Assembly: GCF_001563665.1 (NCBI RefSeq)
Contig: NZ_KQ961867.1
Location: 27,191 to 91,190, forward strand
From: Gardnerella vaginalis
GTDB taxonomy: Bacteria; Actinomycetota; Actinomycetes; Actinomycetales; Bifidobacteriaceae
DNA length: 64,000 bases
Direction of reading: 5' to 3'
Shown: in pieces, positions 54,739 through 63,011 of the stretch
Layout of the letters: each line of letters starts with the position of its first letter
Numbering within the stretch: the first letter of the stretch is position 1
The notes under the pieces: model-generated
Database searches by the model: none
What the model was told of the DNA's origin: nothing
Seen by the model: the letters and a program-made list of their open reading frames with translations, nothing else
Position numbers and translations under genes: made by a program

Positions 54739-56046
54739 ATGGCGCTGGCTTTTAACGTTTTGCTTATTGTAATTTTTTTGTTATGCGGTTCTATTTTTGC
54801 TGCTACTGAATTAGCTCTTGTAAGTTTGAGAGCTTCACAAATTGATCGCATGGAGTTGCAAGATGCGCGTGGAGCGCGTGTGGCGCGAATTGCGAGAGAT
54901 CCTAATACTTTTCTTTCAACATTGCAAATTGGCGTAACTCTTTCAGGTTTTCTTTCTGCTTCTTTTGGTGAATCTGCAATCGCTCCATATATTGTTCCTC
55001 AAGTCAAATCATGGGGTGTGCCAGCTCATATTGCATCTCCTTTAACAACGATAGTTTTAACATTGGTAATATCTTATTTTTCGATTGTTATTTCGGAGCT
55101 TGTTCCTAAAAGAATTGCAATGCAAAGATCTGAGCAAATCGCTAGAGCTGTGGTTCCTGCTGTAGATATTGTTTCTATGATTTGCAGACCTTTGATTTGG
55201 CTTATAGCAAAGAATACCAATGGTTTAGTGCGACTTTTAGGATTTGATCCAAATGAGAAAGAAAGCGAAGTTTCTGACGAAGAATTGCGTGTACTCGTAA
55301 ATTCCAATAAACGCTTAAGTCAAGATGAGAGAACTATTCTCGATGATGTTTTTGATGCTTCAGAAACGATTGTAGCTGAAGTTATGCGTCCTCGTGCTGA
55401 TGTTGAGTTCTTAGAGGGTTCACTAAGCCTTAAAGATGCTGCTGATAAGATTCGTGAGCTTCCTTATTCTCGTTATCCTGTTACTGGAAAAGATTTTGAT
55501 GATGTTATTGGCTTTGTGCATGTGCGTGATTTGTTGGATGTTAAGGATCCTAATGCAAAAACAGTTGCAGATGTAACAAGGGAGGGTATTAGTCTTCCTG
55601 GAACTTCAAAATTATTACCTAGTTTGTCGTTGTTGCGTAAGCGCGGAATACATTTAGCTGTAGTGATTGATGAATATGGTGGAACTGATGGAATTGTTAC
55701 TTTAGAAGATATGACAGAGGAGTTAGTTGGTGATATTCGTGATGAATACGATTTGCCGACTGAAACGAATCAAGGTCATGATAATAAGGTAACTGCTTTT
55801 GTGAACGGTGTTGCCACTATTGATGGTGGTATGACTATTGAAGATTTTGCAGATATAACCGGCATTGAGCTTGAAGATGGTCCTTATGAAACTGTAGCTG
55901 GATATTTTTTGGCTCATACTGGTGCGATGGGCAAAGTTGGCGCTGTTTTGCATGATGCTGACGGTTACGATATGACTGTTACTGAGGTTGATGGAAGGCG
56001 TATTGCTACTCTTGAAGTACGCCGTAGAGCTCAGCCTGAGTCTTAG
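54739..56046 (+). CDS. CNNM/CorC (HlyC) family protein with CBS domains
   Basis: A family of membrane proteins linked to Mg2+/Co2+ efflux or homeostasis. The DUF21/CNNM membrane domain covers about residues 1-180 (FAATELALVSLRASQ, then FLSTLQIGVTLSGFLSASFGE). A CBS pair covers about 200-325 (VMRPRADVEFLE, RYPVTGKDFDDVIGFVHVRDLL, VVIDEYGGTDGIVTLEDMTEELVGDI) and a CorC/HlyC C-terminal domain about 350-430. I chose the ATG at 54739, where the membrane domain begins and a leaderless promoter fits. A TTG at 54676 is the longer alternative. Confidence 0.93.
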   Translation: MALAFNVLLIVIFLLCGSIFAATELALVSLRASQIDRMELQDARGARVARIARDPNTFLSTLQIGVTLSGFLSASFGESAIAPYIVPQVKSWGVPAHIASPLTTIVLTLVISYFSIVISELVPKRIAMQRSEQIARAVVPAVDIVSMICRPLIWLIAKNTNGLVRLLGFDPNEKESEVSDEELRVLVNSNKRLSQDERTILDDVFDASETIVAEVMRPRADVEFLEGSLSLKDAADKIRELPYSRYPVTGKDFDDVIGFVHVRDLLDVKDPNAKTVADVTREGISLPGTSKLLPSLSLLRKRGIHLAVVIDEYGGTDGIVTLEDMTEELVGDIRDEYDLPTETNQGHDNKVTAFVNGVATIDGGMTIEDFADITGIELEDGPYETVAGYFLAHTGAMGKVGAVLHDADGYDMTVTEVDGRRIATLEVRRRAQPES

Positions 56047-56136
56047 CTGTAAAATAAAGATGTTATAGCAAAGGTTTATTAACAACGGCTATTATATATT
56101 ACGAAGGTTGTATTAACGAAGGTTATGGAGGATAAA

Positions 56137-56616
56137 ATGACTTTGTTACATATAGTTCCAGGTCTTGATGAAGATGCTAGTGAGAAAGCTATAGAGATTT
56201 TGCAAAATCGCTTAAGCCATGAGCAAGAGGCTGCGTTAGTGTTGAAACATGCTCATTGGAATGTGACTGGGGCTGATTTTATTGCAGTTCATGAAATGCT
56301 TGATCCGCAAGTTGATGAGGTTTTGAATCAAGCTGATGAAACTGCTGAGCGCATTGCGACTTTAGGCGGTTCCCCACTTGGACGCGCTGATGACGTTATT
56401 TCTTCTCGTACATGGAAGCGCTTTGCTTTGACTGGTCGTAAGTCTACTAAGGAATATTTGCAAGCTTTAATTGATTATTATAGCGATATGATTTCAGATG
56501 ATCGTAAGGCTATTTATGAGCTTGATGAATTAGATTTTGTTAGCTCAAACATTATTCAGGATCACGTTCAGCAGCTTGAGAAATTCCAATGGTTTATGCG
56601 TAGTCATCTTGAATAA
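56137..56616 (+). CDS. dps: Dps-family ferritin-like DNA-protecting protein
   Basis: Dps stores iron and shields DNA from oxidative damage. The four-helix ferritin fold and ferroxidase-site residues are visible in KHAHWNVTGADFIAVHEMLDPQVDEV (His, Asp/Glu pattern) and ADETAERIATLGG. About 159 residues is standard. I chose the ATG at 56137, five bases after GGAGG. An ATG at 56125 is worse placed. A catalase-poor lactic-type anaerobe would rely on such a protein. Confidence 0.95.
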   Translation: MTLLHIVPGLDEDASEKAIEILQNRLSHEQEAALVLKHAHWNVTGADFIAVHEMLDPQVDEVLNQADETAERIATLGGSPLGRADDVISSRTWKRFALTGRKSTKEYLQALIDYYSDMISDDRKAIYELDELDFVSSNIIQDHVQQLEKFQWFMRSHLE

Positions 56617-56666
56617 TCTGAATAATCGATTGCGACACGCCAGCGCACCAGCTTTGACTATTTAAT

Positions 56667-56694
56667 TTGACTTTTTTCTTTCCTGTGCTAATCT
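56667..56694 (+). promoter_or_regulatory. Promoter of the tRNA-Ile/tRNA-Ala unit
   Basis: TTGACT (56667-56672), a 16-base spacer and an extended -10 TGC-TAATCT (hexamer 56689-56694) precede tRNA-Ile by 28 bases. Confidence 0.75.
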
Positions 56695-56722
56695 ATCTAT
56701 TTGTATGTTTTCGACATACGTT

Positions 56723-56796
56723 GGGCCCGTAGCTCAGGTGGTTAGAGCGCATCCCTGATAAGGATGAGGTCGGAGGTTCAAGTCCTCCCGGGCCCA
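56723..56796 (+). tRNA. tRNA-Ile (GAT)
   Basis: The acceptor arm GGGCCCG (56723-56729) pairs with CGGGCCC before the discriminator A. The D-loop has AGCTCAGGTGGTTAGAGC. The anticodon loop CTGATAA gives GAT, and the T-arm contains GGTTCAAGTCC. CCA is not encoded. It is transcribed with tRNA-Ala 28 bases downstream, away from any rRNA gene in this window. Confidence 0.97.
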
Positions 56797-56824
56797 CGAT
56801 AGAATGTTTAGCGTTCTTTCAAAT

Positions 56825-56897
56825 GGGGCTATGGCGCAGCTGGTAGCGCATCTGCTTTGCAAGCAGAGGGTCAGGAGTTCGAGTCTCCTTAGCTCCA
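56825..56897 (+). tRNA. tRNA-Ala (TGC)
   Basis: The acceptor arm GGGGCTA pairs with TAGCTCC (one G-T). The anticodon loop TTTGCAA gives TGC, and the T-arm has AGTTCGAGTCT. CCA is not encoded; CA follows the discriminator. A strong terminator follows. Confidence 0.97.
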
Positions 56898-56903
56898 CAA
56901 ACA

Positions 56904-56936
56904 GGGTTTCTAGCCAATCGCTAGAAGCCCTTTTTT
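56904..56936 (+). terminator. Intrinsic terminator after tRNA-Ala
   Basis: GGGTTTCTAG (56904-56913) pairs with CTAGAAGCCC (56921-56930), followed by six T. Confidence 0.93.
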
Positions 56937-57034
56937 CATGCCGAAAACCCTTGAAATATCAACGTTTTTGGGAAATAACCCCCAAATAGTCCCCTCAATT
57001 ACTCGTTTTTGGTTGTAGACTTATATCGCTTTAT

Positions 57035-57077
57035 ATGAGAATGTTTCTCATCAAGGGCTTTTGTTATAATGACAAAA
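57035..57077 (+). promoter_or_regulatory. Palindromic operator and -10 box upstream of the metal ATPase
   Basis: ATGAGAA-TGT-TTCTCAT (57035-57051) is a perfect 7-3-7 inverted repeat of Fur/Zur-operator type. TATAAT follows at 57065-57070 and is itself framed by TTTTGT and ACAAAA (57059-57077). The arrangement suggests a metal-regulated promoter for the P-type ATPase gene starting at 57350, with a long AT-rich leader. The regulator is not in this window. Confidence 0.5.
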
Positions 57078-57093
57078 CAACTTTTAAAACTGA

Positions 57094-57170
57094 AAATAAT
57101 ATTAAATAATAATTAAATAATATTAAATAATAATTAAATAATAATTAAATAATATTAAATAATTAAATAA
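57094..57170. repeat. AT-only tandem repeat (TTAAATAATA type) in a gene-free stretch
   Basis: About 77 bases made of ATTAAATAATA-like units repeated about seven times. The 56937-57349 stretch otherwise holds the operator above and no gene. Confidence 0.85.
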
Positions 57171-57349
57171 ACATAAGTATCTTTACGCCGTGTATTGATA
57201 GTGAGTTTAAATCTTCTGGTTTAAGTTATTGCTCATTTTGGATGATTTTTTTGATCGTGTCTTGAGCTTGGCTGTCAATGGGTTAACAAGGCGTGAAATC
57301 GTGTTGACAACGTTTTACGTAGTTGACTTGATCAGCGTAAGGAAAGTGT

Positions 57350-59761
57350 ATGCGTAAACTTTTAGCGTATTTCAATCGTCTACCTCAATTAACAGTAGTT
57401 GTAGTACTATTTCCAATAATTTTTGCTTCATATTCATTAGATCTTCGTATATTTTCAGGATTCTGGATTGAGATAAATCATATTATTCATAATGCATTTC
57501 TTCTTGTGAATATTGATTTCTACTTAAATATGAATCCAACTATTGGGCAAATTATTATAGTTTTCTTAGTTTTATATACGTGTGCCGTGTCTTTAATTAG
57601 CATGTTTAATGATTTGTGTAATGGAACTTTGGGTATCGATTTACTCGCATTCGTAGCGCTACTTTCTACTCTTATAATTGGCGAATTTTGGGCAAGCTAT
57701 TTAATAGTTGTGATGGTGTGGACGGGAGCTGGCATTGAAGATTTCGCTAATATGAAAGCGCAAAAGAATCTAGAACTTTTAGTCAGTGCTGCTCCTAAAA
57801 AAGCTCACTTAATGACTTTATTAGGTATTGAGCATGAGTTTAATCGAGTTCACAAATCGAGCCAGTCGTGTGAGTCCTATGAGCCTCCGTGTTTAGTTGA
57901 TAATAAATGTAAGCCTGAATCATGCAAATTATGCAATTGTGATGAGTTTAGGAAAGTAAATTCTGTTAAGTCGCATAATTGTAGCTCTTGCCCATTTTTG
58001 CAAAGTGTTCAAGATTCTTCTAAATTACAGCGTTATACTACAGTCCCTGTTGAGGATGTGCGTGTTGGTAATGTGATTATTGTACTTCCTGGAGAAACTG
58101 TTCCAGTTGACGGTGAATTGTTAAGTGGTTCTGCTGTTGTAGACACAAGCGCTATCAATGGTGAATCTGTGCCTCGTGAATTGTATGCAGGTGCAAAAGT
58201 GTTATCTGGATGCGTTAATGGTGGCGTTGTACTTATTATGCGCGTTACTAAATTATCTTCGCAATCTCAATATCAAAAAATTATGACTTTAGTAGAGTCA
58301 GCAAGATCTTCTAAAGCCGCAGTTGTGAGATTTGCAGATATGCTTTCAGTGCCGTTTACTGTAGTTTCTTTTGTGATTGCAGGTGTGGCTTGGGCGTTTT
58401 CTGGTGAAGCTCTTAGATTTGCGCAAGTTTTAGTATTAGCAACTCCGTGTCCATTGCTTATTGCTGTTCCAGTTGCGTTAATGGCTGGTACTGGTCGCGC
58501 GGCGAAAATAGGAATTGTTGTTAAAAGTCAGGATGTGCTTGAGCAATTAAGCCGTGTTACAGATGTTTTCTTCGATAAAACTGGTACTTTAACAAAAAAG
58601 ACACCTCAAGTGATTCGCGTTGATGTAGTTAATAAATCATACGATAAAAATCGCATTGTTATGTTAGCTGGAGTGCTTGAAACGTATTCTCAGCATATTT
58701 TAGCTGGCGGAATTGCAAAAGCAGGGTCTTTGCTATGGGAAAAATCTCATCCTACTCAAAATCCTGAACTACCTAGTATACGTGAGTATCCTGTAGTTCA
58801 TAGCGTTAAAGAAACAGCAGGAATGGGTATTCAAGGTGTTGTAGATGAGATCTTTGTAAGAGTAGGGCGTAAAAAGTATGTAATAGATAATTCTGATTTC
58901 AATTCTGGTTTTGATATGCAGAATTCTTCTGAATCGCATGATTCTTCTGAATCGCAAAAGTGCTCTGTACAAAACAGTTCAGGTGAACAAAACAATTCTT
59001 TCGATCAAATAGTTGATTTTAGTGCGCTCGCTTCAGATGAAATGTCTACTTATGTTTCTTTTGATGGCGTTCTTGTAGGTAGAATTGTTTTGAAAGATGT
59101 TCCTAGAGATAATGCTAAGGCAACTGTTGAAACTTTACGCAAACTAGGCGTGAAATCTATTTCAATGCTTACTGGAGATGGTATTAAATCCGCATTATCT
59201 ATAGCAAATAGCGTAGGTATTGATTGCGTACATGCGAGCTTGCTTCCTGAAGATAAATTGTCATATGTAAAACAGCATAATATGAAATCTGATTTAATTG
59301 AAACTCGGAAGTCATCTACAAAGTTCTCTTTGTTCTCTTTGTTCTCTTTGTTATTTTCTAAATTACTTCCAGATTTCTCTTCTAAATTACTTACGGGATA
59401 TAATTCTAAGAAATCTTCTTCTATTACGATGATGGTTGGAGATGGAGTGAACGATGCTCCAGTGTTGGCTGCTGCAGATATTGGTGTAGCTATAACAGAT
59501 GGAACAGATACAGCGGCTTCTGAATGTGCTCAAGTAGTTATTATGAATAATGATATTTTTGCAGTATCGAATGCTGTTGGAATCGCAAAACGTACTAAGC
59601 GTATTATGATCCAATCTGTTTTTATTGGTATTGGATTGGCAATAATTAGTATGCTTTTTGCTGCATTTGGATTTATTCCTGCTGTAATTGGAGCAATGAT
59701 GCAAGAAATTATTGATGTAATTTCTATTATGTGGGCATTGACAGCATTGCGTTCTTCGTGA
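57350..59761 (+). CDS. Heavy-metal-type P-type ATPase with Cys-rich insertion
   Basis: A P1B-like ion pump. The actuator motif is INGESVPRE, the phosphorylation motif DKTGTLT, and the hinge VGDGVNDAP. The transport-helix motif is TPCPLLIAVP, with one Cys-Pro instead of CPC, so the metal is uncertain. About residues 165-218 contain eight cysteines (SCESYEPPC, CKPESCKLCNC, NCSSCPF), a likely metal-binding insertion between early helices and the actuator. A Ser-rich insertion lies at about 520-560. FSLFSLFSLLFSKLL near 660 comes from a 9-bp slippage repeat (59323-59349) inside the P domain. The ATG follows AAGGAAAG. Confidence 0.9.
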   Translation: MRKLLAYFNRLPQLTVVVVLFPIIFASYSLDLRIFSGFWIEINHIIHNAFLLVNIDFYLNMNPTIGQIIIVFLVLYTCAVSLISMFNDLCNGTLGIDLLAFVALLSTLIIGEFWASYLIVVMVWTGAGIEDFANMKAQKNLELLVSAAPKKAHLMTLLGIEHEFNRVHKSSQSCESYEPPCLVDNKCKPESCKLCNCDEFRKVNSVKSHNCSSCPFLQSVQDSSKLQRYTTVPVEDVRVGNVIIVLPGETVPVDGELLSGSAVVDTSAINGESVPRELYAGAKVLSGCVNGGVVLIMRVTKLSSQSQYQKIMTLVESARSSKAAVVRFADMLSVPFTVVSFVIAGVAWAFSGEALRFAQVLVLATPCPLLIAVPVALMAGTGRAAKIGIVVKSQDVLEQLSRVTDVFFDKTGTLTKKTPQVIRVDVVNKSYDKNRIVMLAGVLETYSQHILAGGIAKAGSLLWEKSHPTQNPELPSIREYPVVHSVKETAGMGIQGVVDEIFVRVGRKKYVIDNSDFNSGFDMQNSSESHDSSESQKCSVQNSSGEQNNSFDQIVDFSALASDEMSTYVSFDGVLVGRIVLKDVPRDNAKATVETLRKLGVKSISMLTGDGIKSALSIANSVGIDCVHASLLPEDKLSYVKQHNMKSDLIETRKSSTKFSLFSLFSLLFSKLLPDFSSKLLTGYNSKKSSSITMMVGDGVNDAPVLAAADIGVAITDGTDTAASECAQVVIMNNDIFAVSNAVGIAKRTKRIMIQSVFIGIGLAIISMLFAAFGFIPAVIGAMMQEIIDVISIMWALTALRSS

Positions 59762-59872
59762 CAATATTCAGCTGTGGCTTTTATTAAACGAGTGAAAAGC
59801 CTGTTGCCATAGCGCTCTTAAATTATTATGTGAGTGTTATGAAAGAAAACGGAATAACCGTAGGGGATATTT

Positions 59873-61345
59873 ATGTTGAAAATTGATAATGAGAGTGTTT
59901 CACATGAAACGTCTGAATTACGAATTGCTGTAATAGGCGCAGGGCCTGCTGGAGTATATTCTTCGGATATATTTTTGCGTCAATTAGCGAAACGAAGTGA
60001 CGAATTAGGCTTGTGTGATAGTGCTAGAATCGACCTCTTTGAAAAATTGCCAGTTCCGTTTGGATTGGTGCGCTATGGTGTTGCTCCGGATCATCCAAGT
60101 ATTAAATTTATTGCAGACGCTTTAGAAAAAACTCTTGATAATCCAAATATTCATTTATATGCGAATGTTGAATTTGGTAAAGATATAAATCTTGAAGAGA
60201 TTCTTCAATACTATGATGCAGTACTTTTTGCTACTGGTGCAATAGCGGATCGCCCACTTAAAGATGTTCCTGGTGCTGATTTAGACGGTGTAAAAGGTGC
60301 AGCAAAATTTGTTGAATGGTATGACGGGTATCCAAATAGTGATCGGCAATGGCATCTTAACGCTAAAGAAGTTGCTGTTATTGGTGGCGGTAATGTAGCT
60401 ATGGATATTGCTCGTGAATTATTACGTAATCCCGATTATTTGCGTAATAATACAGATATTCCAGACTATGTGTACGAGGGCTTGAAGCAGAATCAAATAC
60501 AAACTTTGCACTTATTTGTTCGTAGAGGGGTTGCACAAGCAAAATTCTCAGTGCAAGAATTACGTGAGATGGAAAAATTGCCTGGCGTGCAAATCGTTAT
60601 AGACGAAGATGATTTTGATCTTGATGAAGAAACTATAGAAGTTGCTGGTTCAGACAAAATTACTCGCCAAATGGTTGAAGAATTATTCGCTATACGAGAT
60701 ATGGCTGAAGACATGGAAGATGGGGGGAATGTTGATTTTGAAGGCAATCCTGCAAATCTTCGTTATGTTATTCATTTCAACTGCGCTCCTGTAGAGATTC
60801 TCGGTGAAGATGGACGAGTGTCTGCGATTCGTATTGAACGCACTGTTACAAGTGCAGATGGGAAAATGACTCGTACAGGCGAATTCGAGGAATATCCAGT
60901 TCAAGCTGTGTACCATGCGATTGGGTATCTTCCTTCTCAAATTTCTGGAATTGCTTATGATTTTGAGCGTACAGTTCTAGCTAATAATGAGGGACGTATA
61001 TTAACTTCTGCGCTTGATGGAGATGTGCGCAATCGCCTATACGTTACAGGTTGGGCTAAGCGTGGTCCTGTTGGATTGATTGGTTCTACAAAATCTGATG
61101 CCCTTCTTATTGTGAACCACATGCTTGAGGATTTATCTAAAGCTGGGAATTGTGGCTGCATTGCGCTTAATCGTGACTCTAAAGCTATAGATAAATTGTT
61201 GGAAGAAAAAGGCGTTAAACCGATTGATTATTCTGGGTGGAAGCGTGTTGATGCTTATGAGCGTGAGATTGGATCTAAAGAAAATAGGACTCGTAAGAAA
61301 GTAGTTTCTGCTGAAGATCTATGCGCTATTGCTTTAGGAGAATAA
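59873..61345 (+). CDS. fprA: Ferredoxin-NADP+ reductase, FprA-type
   Basis: A flavoprotein of the adrenodoxin-reductase-like family that moves electrons between NADPH and ferredoxin. The FAD motif is VIGAGPAGVYSSDIF and the NADPH motif VIGGGNVAMDIAREL. FGLVRYGVAPDHPSIKF and GWAKRGPVGLIGSTKSDA are typical landmarks. At 490 residues it is of ordinary length. The ATG follows TAGGGGATA. It probably serves biosynthetic or stress redox reactions in this anaerobe. Confidence 0.95.
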   Translation: MLKIDNESVSHETSELRIAVIGAGPAGVYSSDIFLRQLAKRSDELGLCDSARIDLFEKLPVPFGLVRYGVAPDHPSIKFIADALEKTLDNPNIHLYANVEFGKDINLEEILQYYDAVLFATGAIADRPLKDVPGADLDGVKGAAKFVEWYDGYPNSDRQWHLNAKEVAVIGGGNVAMDIARELLRNPDYLRNNTDIPDYVYEGLKQNQIQTLHLFVRRGVAQAKFSVQELREMEKLPGVQIVIDEDDFDLDEETIEVAGSDKITRQMVEELFAIRDMAEDMEDGGNVDFEGNPANLRYVIHFNCAPVEILGEDGRVSAIRIERTVTSADGKMTRTGEFEEYPVQAVYHAIGYLPSQISGIAYDFERTVLANNEGRILTSALDGDVRNRLYVTGWAKRGPVGLIGSTKSDALLIVNHMLEDLSKAGNCGCIALNRDSKAIDKLLEEKGVKPIDYSGWKRVDAYEREIGSKENRTRKKVVSAEDLCAIALGE

Positions 61346-61422
61346 TAAATTTCAGATTTTCTTTAAGTAATACTCAGTTTGCATTCAGTAAAATTCCAGA
61401 CATTCTAATTATCATGATAACT

Positions 61423-62433
61423 ATGTTTGGCAGCGAAAGTGCAAAATATTGCAACAGTATGAGGACAGCATTACTTTTTGCAGTAATGTGGATTCCTTTA
61501 GTGCTGCTATGGCTTGTTTTGGGAGCGAAATTAAGCTTATTGATTTGGTTCGTGATTATTGGGATTGTTATTAACGCAATATCGTATTGGTTTGCAGACA
61601 AGCTTGTAATTAGTGTTATTAAAGCTCGTGAAGTAACAGAGGAAGAAGAGCCTGTACTTTATGGAATTGTGCGGGAAATCTCTGCTAGATTAGAAAAACC
61701 GATGCCAAAGATTTATGTTGCTCAGTATGCGAGCCCTAATTCTTTTGCAACTGGTCGTAGTGAGCGTCATGCTTGCTTATGTTGCACGCGTGGTCTTCTA
61801 AACATATTGAATGAGCGAGAGTTACGTAGTGTAGTTTCTCATGAATTGATGCATGTATATAATCATGATATTTTCACTGCTGCTCTCGCTTCTCTTATGG
61901 CTGCTGCCGTATCTTATTTTGGATATTGGCTCATGTATTTTGGTGAGAAATATTTTCAAAAATATAAGAATAACGAGATTGAATCTAAATCAAAATTACA
62001 AAATCTTCTTAAGATTTGCGTTTTTAGCGTAGTTACTTTTATTGGTAAAGGATTGAGTTTTGTATTTGGGCCAATCGGTGCGTTATTCGTTAAGTTAGCT
62101 TTATCTAGTGATCGTGAATTTAGTGCAGATAAATATGCAAGTAATGTTACTAAAGATCCTGCTGCTCTAGCGTCAGCGCTAAATAAGATTTCTTATGGTG
62201 CTCAATTGCATAAAATGGAGCTTATTGCAGGCGTGCGTATAGTTTCTGCTCTTATGATTGTTGATCCGTATGAAAAGCATTCTACGTTGTTTTCTAGATT
62301 ATTCTCGATTCACCCACCTGTTGATGATCGCATTGAAAAATTGATGCATATAGCTAATGAGGTTCGCGTGCGAGCGAAGGTAAATATTATTATTCCAAAT
62401 AAAAAAAGTGTTGTAACAGTAAGCGGCGCATGA
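61423..62433 (+). CDS. htpX: HtpX-family membrane zinc metalloprotease
   Basis: HtpX degrades misfolded membrane proteins. The zinc motif HELMH lies in VVSHELMHVYNHD, with the third ligand region in SSDREFSADKYAS. Four hydrophobic segments (about residues 15-35, 37-57, 150-170, 200-225) match the family. I placed the start at the ATG at 61423, which gives the family-like MFGSESAKY start. ATGs at 61414 and at 61321 (overlapping fprA) are alternatives, and none has a clear ribosome site. Confidence 0.92.
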   Translation: MFGSESAKYCNSMRTALLFAVMWIPLVLLWLVLGAKLSLLIWFVIIGIVINAISYWFADKLVISVIKAREVTEEEEPVLYGIVREISARLEKPMPKIYVAQYASPNSFATGRSERHACLCCTRGLLNILNERELRSVVSHELMHVYNHDIFTAALASLMAAAVSYFGYWLMYFGEKYFQKYKNNEIESKSKLQNLLKICVFSVVTFIGKGLSFVFGPIGALFVKLALSSDREFSADKYASNVTKDPAALASALNKISYGAQLHKMELIAGVRIVSALMIVDPYEKHSTLFSRLFSIHPPVDDRIEKLMHIANEVRVRAKVNIIIPNKKSVVTVSGA

Positions 62434-62446
62434 TATTGTTAAGTGG

Positions 62447-62534
62447 TTTGCTTAAGTTAAAACTTGGATTAAGATTTGTAATACTAGTTTTTGCTGTTTT
62501 ACTGTTTTGCTGTTTTTGCTTAAGTTAAAACTTG
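62447..62534. repeat. 20-bp direct repeat upstream of tRNA-Gly
   Basis: TTTGCTTAAGTTAAAACTTG occurs exactly at 62447-62466 and 62515-62534, the second copy running into the first base of the tRNA. Between them TTTTGCTG-like units recur. No integrase gene is nearby, so this looks like a duplicated promoter region rather than an attachment site. Confidence 0.75.
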
Positions 62535-62607
62535 CGGACATAGTTCATCGGTAGAATGGAAGCTTCCCAAGCTTCAGAGGCGGGTTCGATTCCCGTTGTC
62601 CGCTCCA
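62534..62607 (+). tRNA. tRNA-Gly (CCC)
   Basis: The acceptor arm GCGGACA pairs with TGTCCGC, with discriminator T at 62604 and an encoded CCA (62605-62607). The anticodon stem GAAGC/GCTTC encloses TTCCCAA, giving CCC. The T-arm contains GGTTCGATTCC. Unlike the tRNA-Ile and tRNA-Ala above, CCA is in the gene. Confidence 0.95.
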
Positions 62608-62613
62608 TTAAGA

Positions 62614-62637
62614 AACGTTGATATACCAACGTTTTTG
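62614..62637 (+). terminator. Terminator after tRNA-Gly
   Basis: AACGTTG (62614-62620) pairs with CAACGTT (62627-62633) around a six-base loop, followed by T residues. Confidence 0.85.
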
Positions 62638-62796
62638 GCTTGTTTTTATGGCTCAAAAATACGCTAAATGTGCAAATAATGTGCTTATTTTATTGATGTA
62701 ATGTTATTAGCAACCTAATGTGCTTATCAACGCAAAAATAATTTATCGTTAATGTACTAAATAATGTACTCAATAGCATGCTGGTAGCGTTCGATA

Positions 62797-62879
62797 GTGT
62801 GGAAAATAACGTGGAAAATTCTTTGGAAAATAGCCCTGATTTAATACAGCCCTGATTCGATACAACCCTGATTCGTTAT
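62797..62879. repeat. TGGAAAAT repeats and a 16-bp triple tandem repeat
   Basis: TGGAAAAT recurs three times around 62797-62833. A 16-bp unit beginning AGCCCTGATT is then repeated at 62832-62847, 62848-62863 and 62864-62879. The 62638-62929 stretch contains no gene. Confidence 0.8.
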
Positions 62880-62929
62880 AACGCAAAAATATTGTGTTAT
62901 AACAAAATATTAGATTAGCTAAATAATGA

Positions 62930-62976
62930 AAGCGCCAACTTGCTTAAAAACTTATTGTTCAAGCGAGTCGGCGCTT
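62930..62976 (-). terminator. Terminator of the lipase-like gene
   Basis: AAGCGCCAACTTGCTT (62930-62945) pairs with AAGCGAGTCGGCGCTT (62961-62976) with one mismatch and one wobble. It lies about 35 bases past the stop of the minus-strand gene. Confidence 0.75.
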
Positions 62977-63011
62977 ATTTATTAGGAGATTAAATTGTAA
63001 GTTTTTATCTA

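Noticed and set aside
57094..57170. Possible CRISPR-like array
   Set aside because: Units are AT-only, about 11 bases, contiguous and without spacers; simple tandem repeat.
62447..62534. Possible integration attachment site at tRNA-Gly
   Set aside because: The repeat lies on the 5' side of the tRNA and no integrase, phage or plasmid gene is near.
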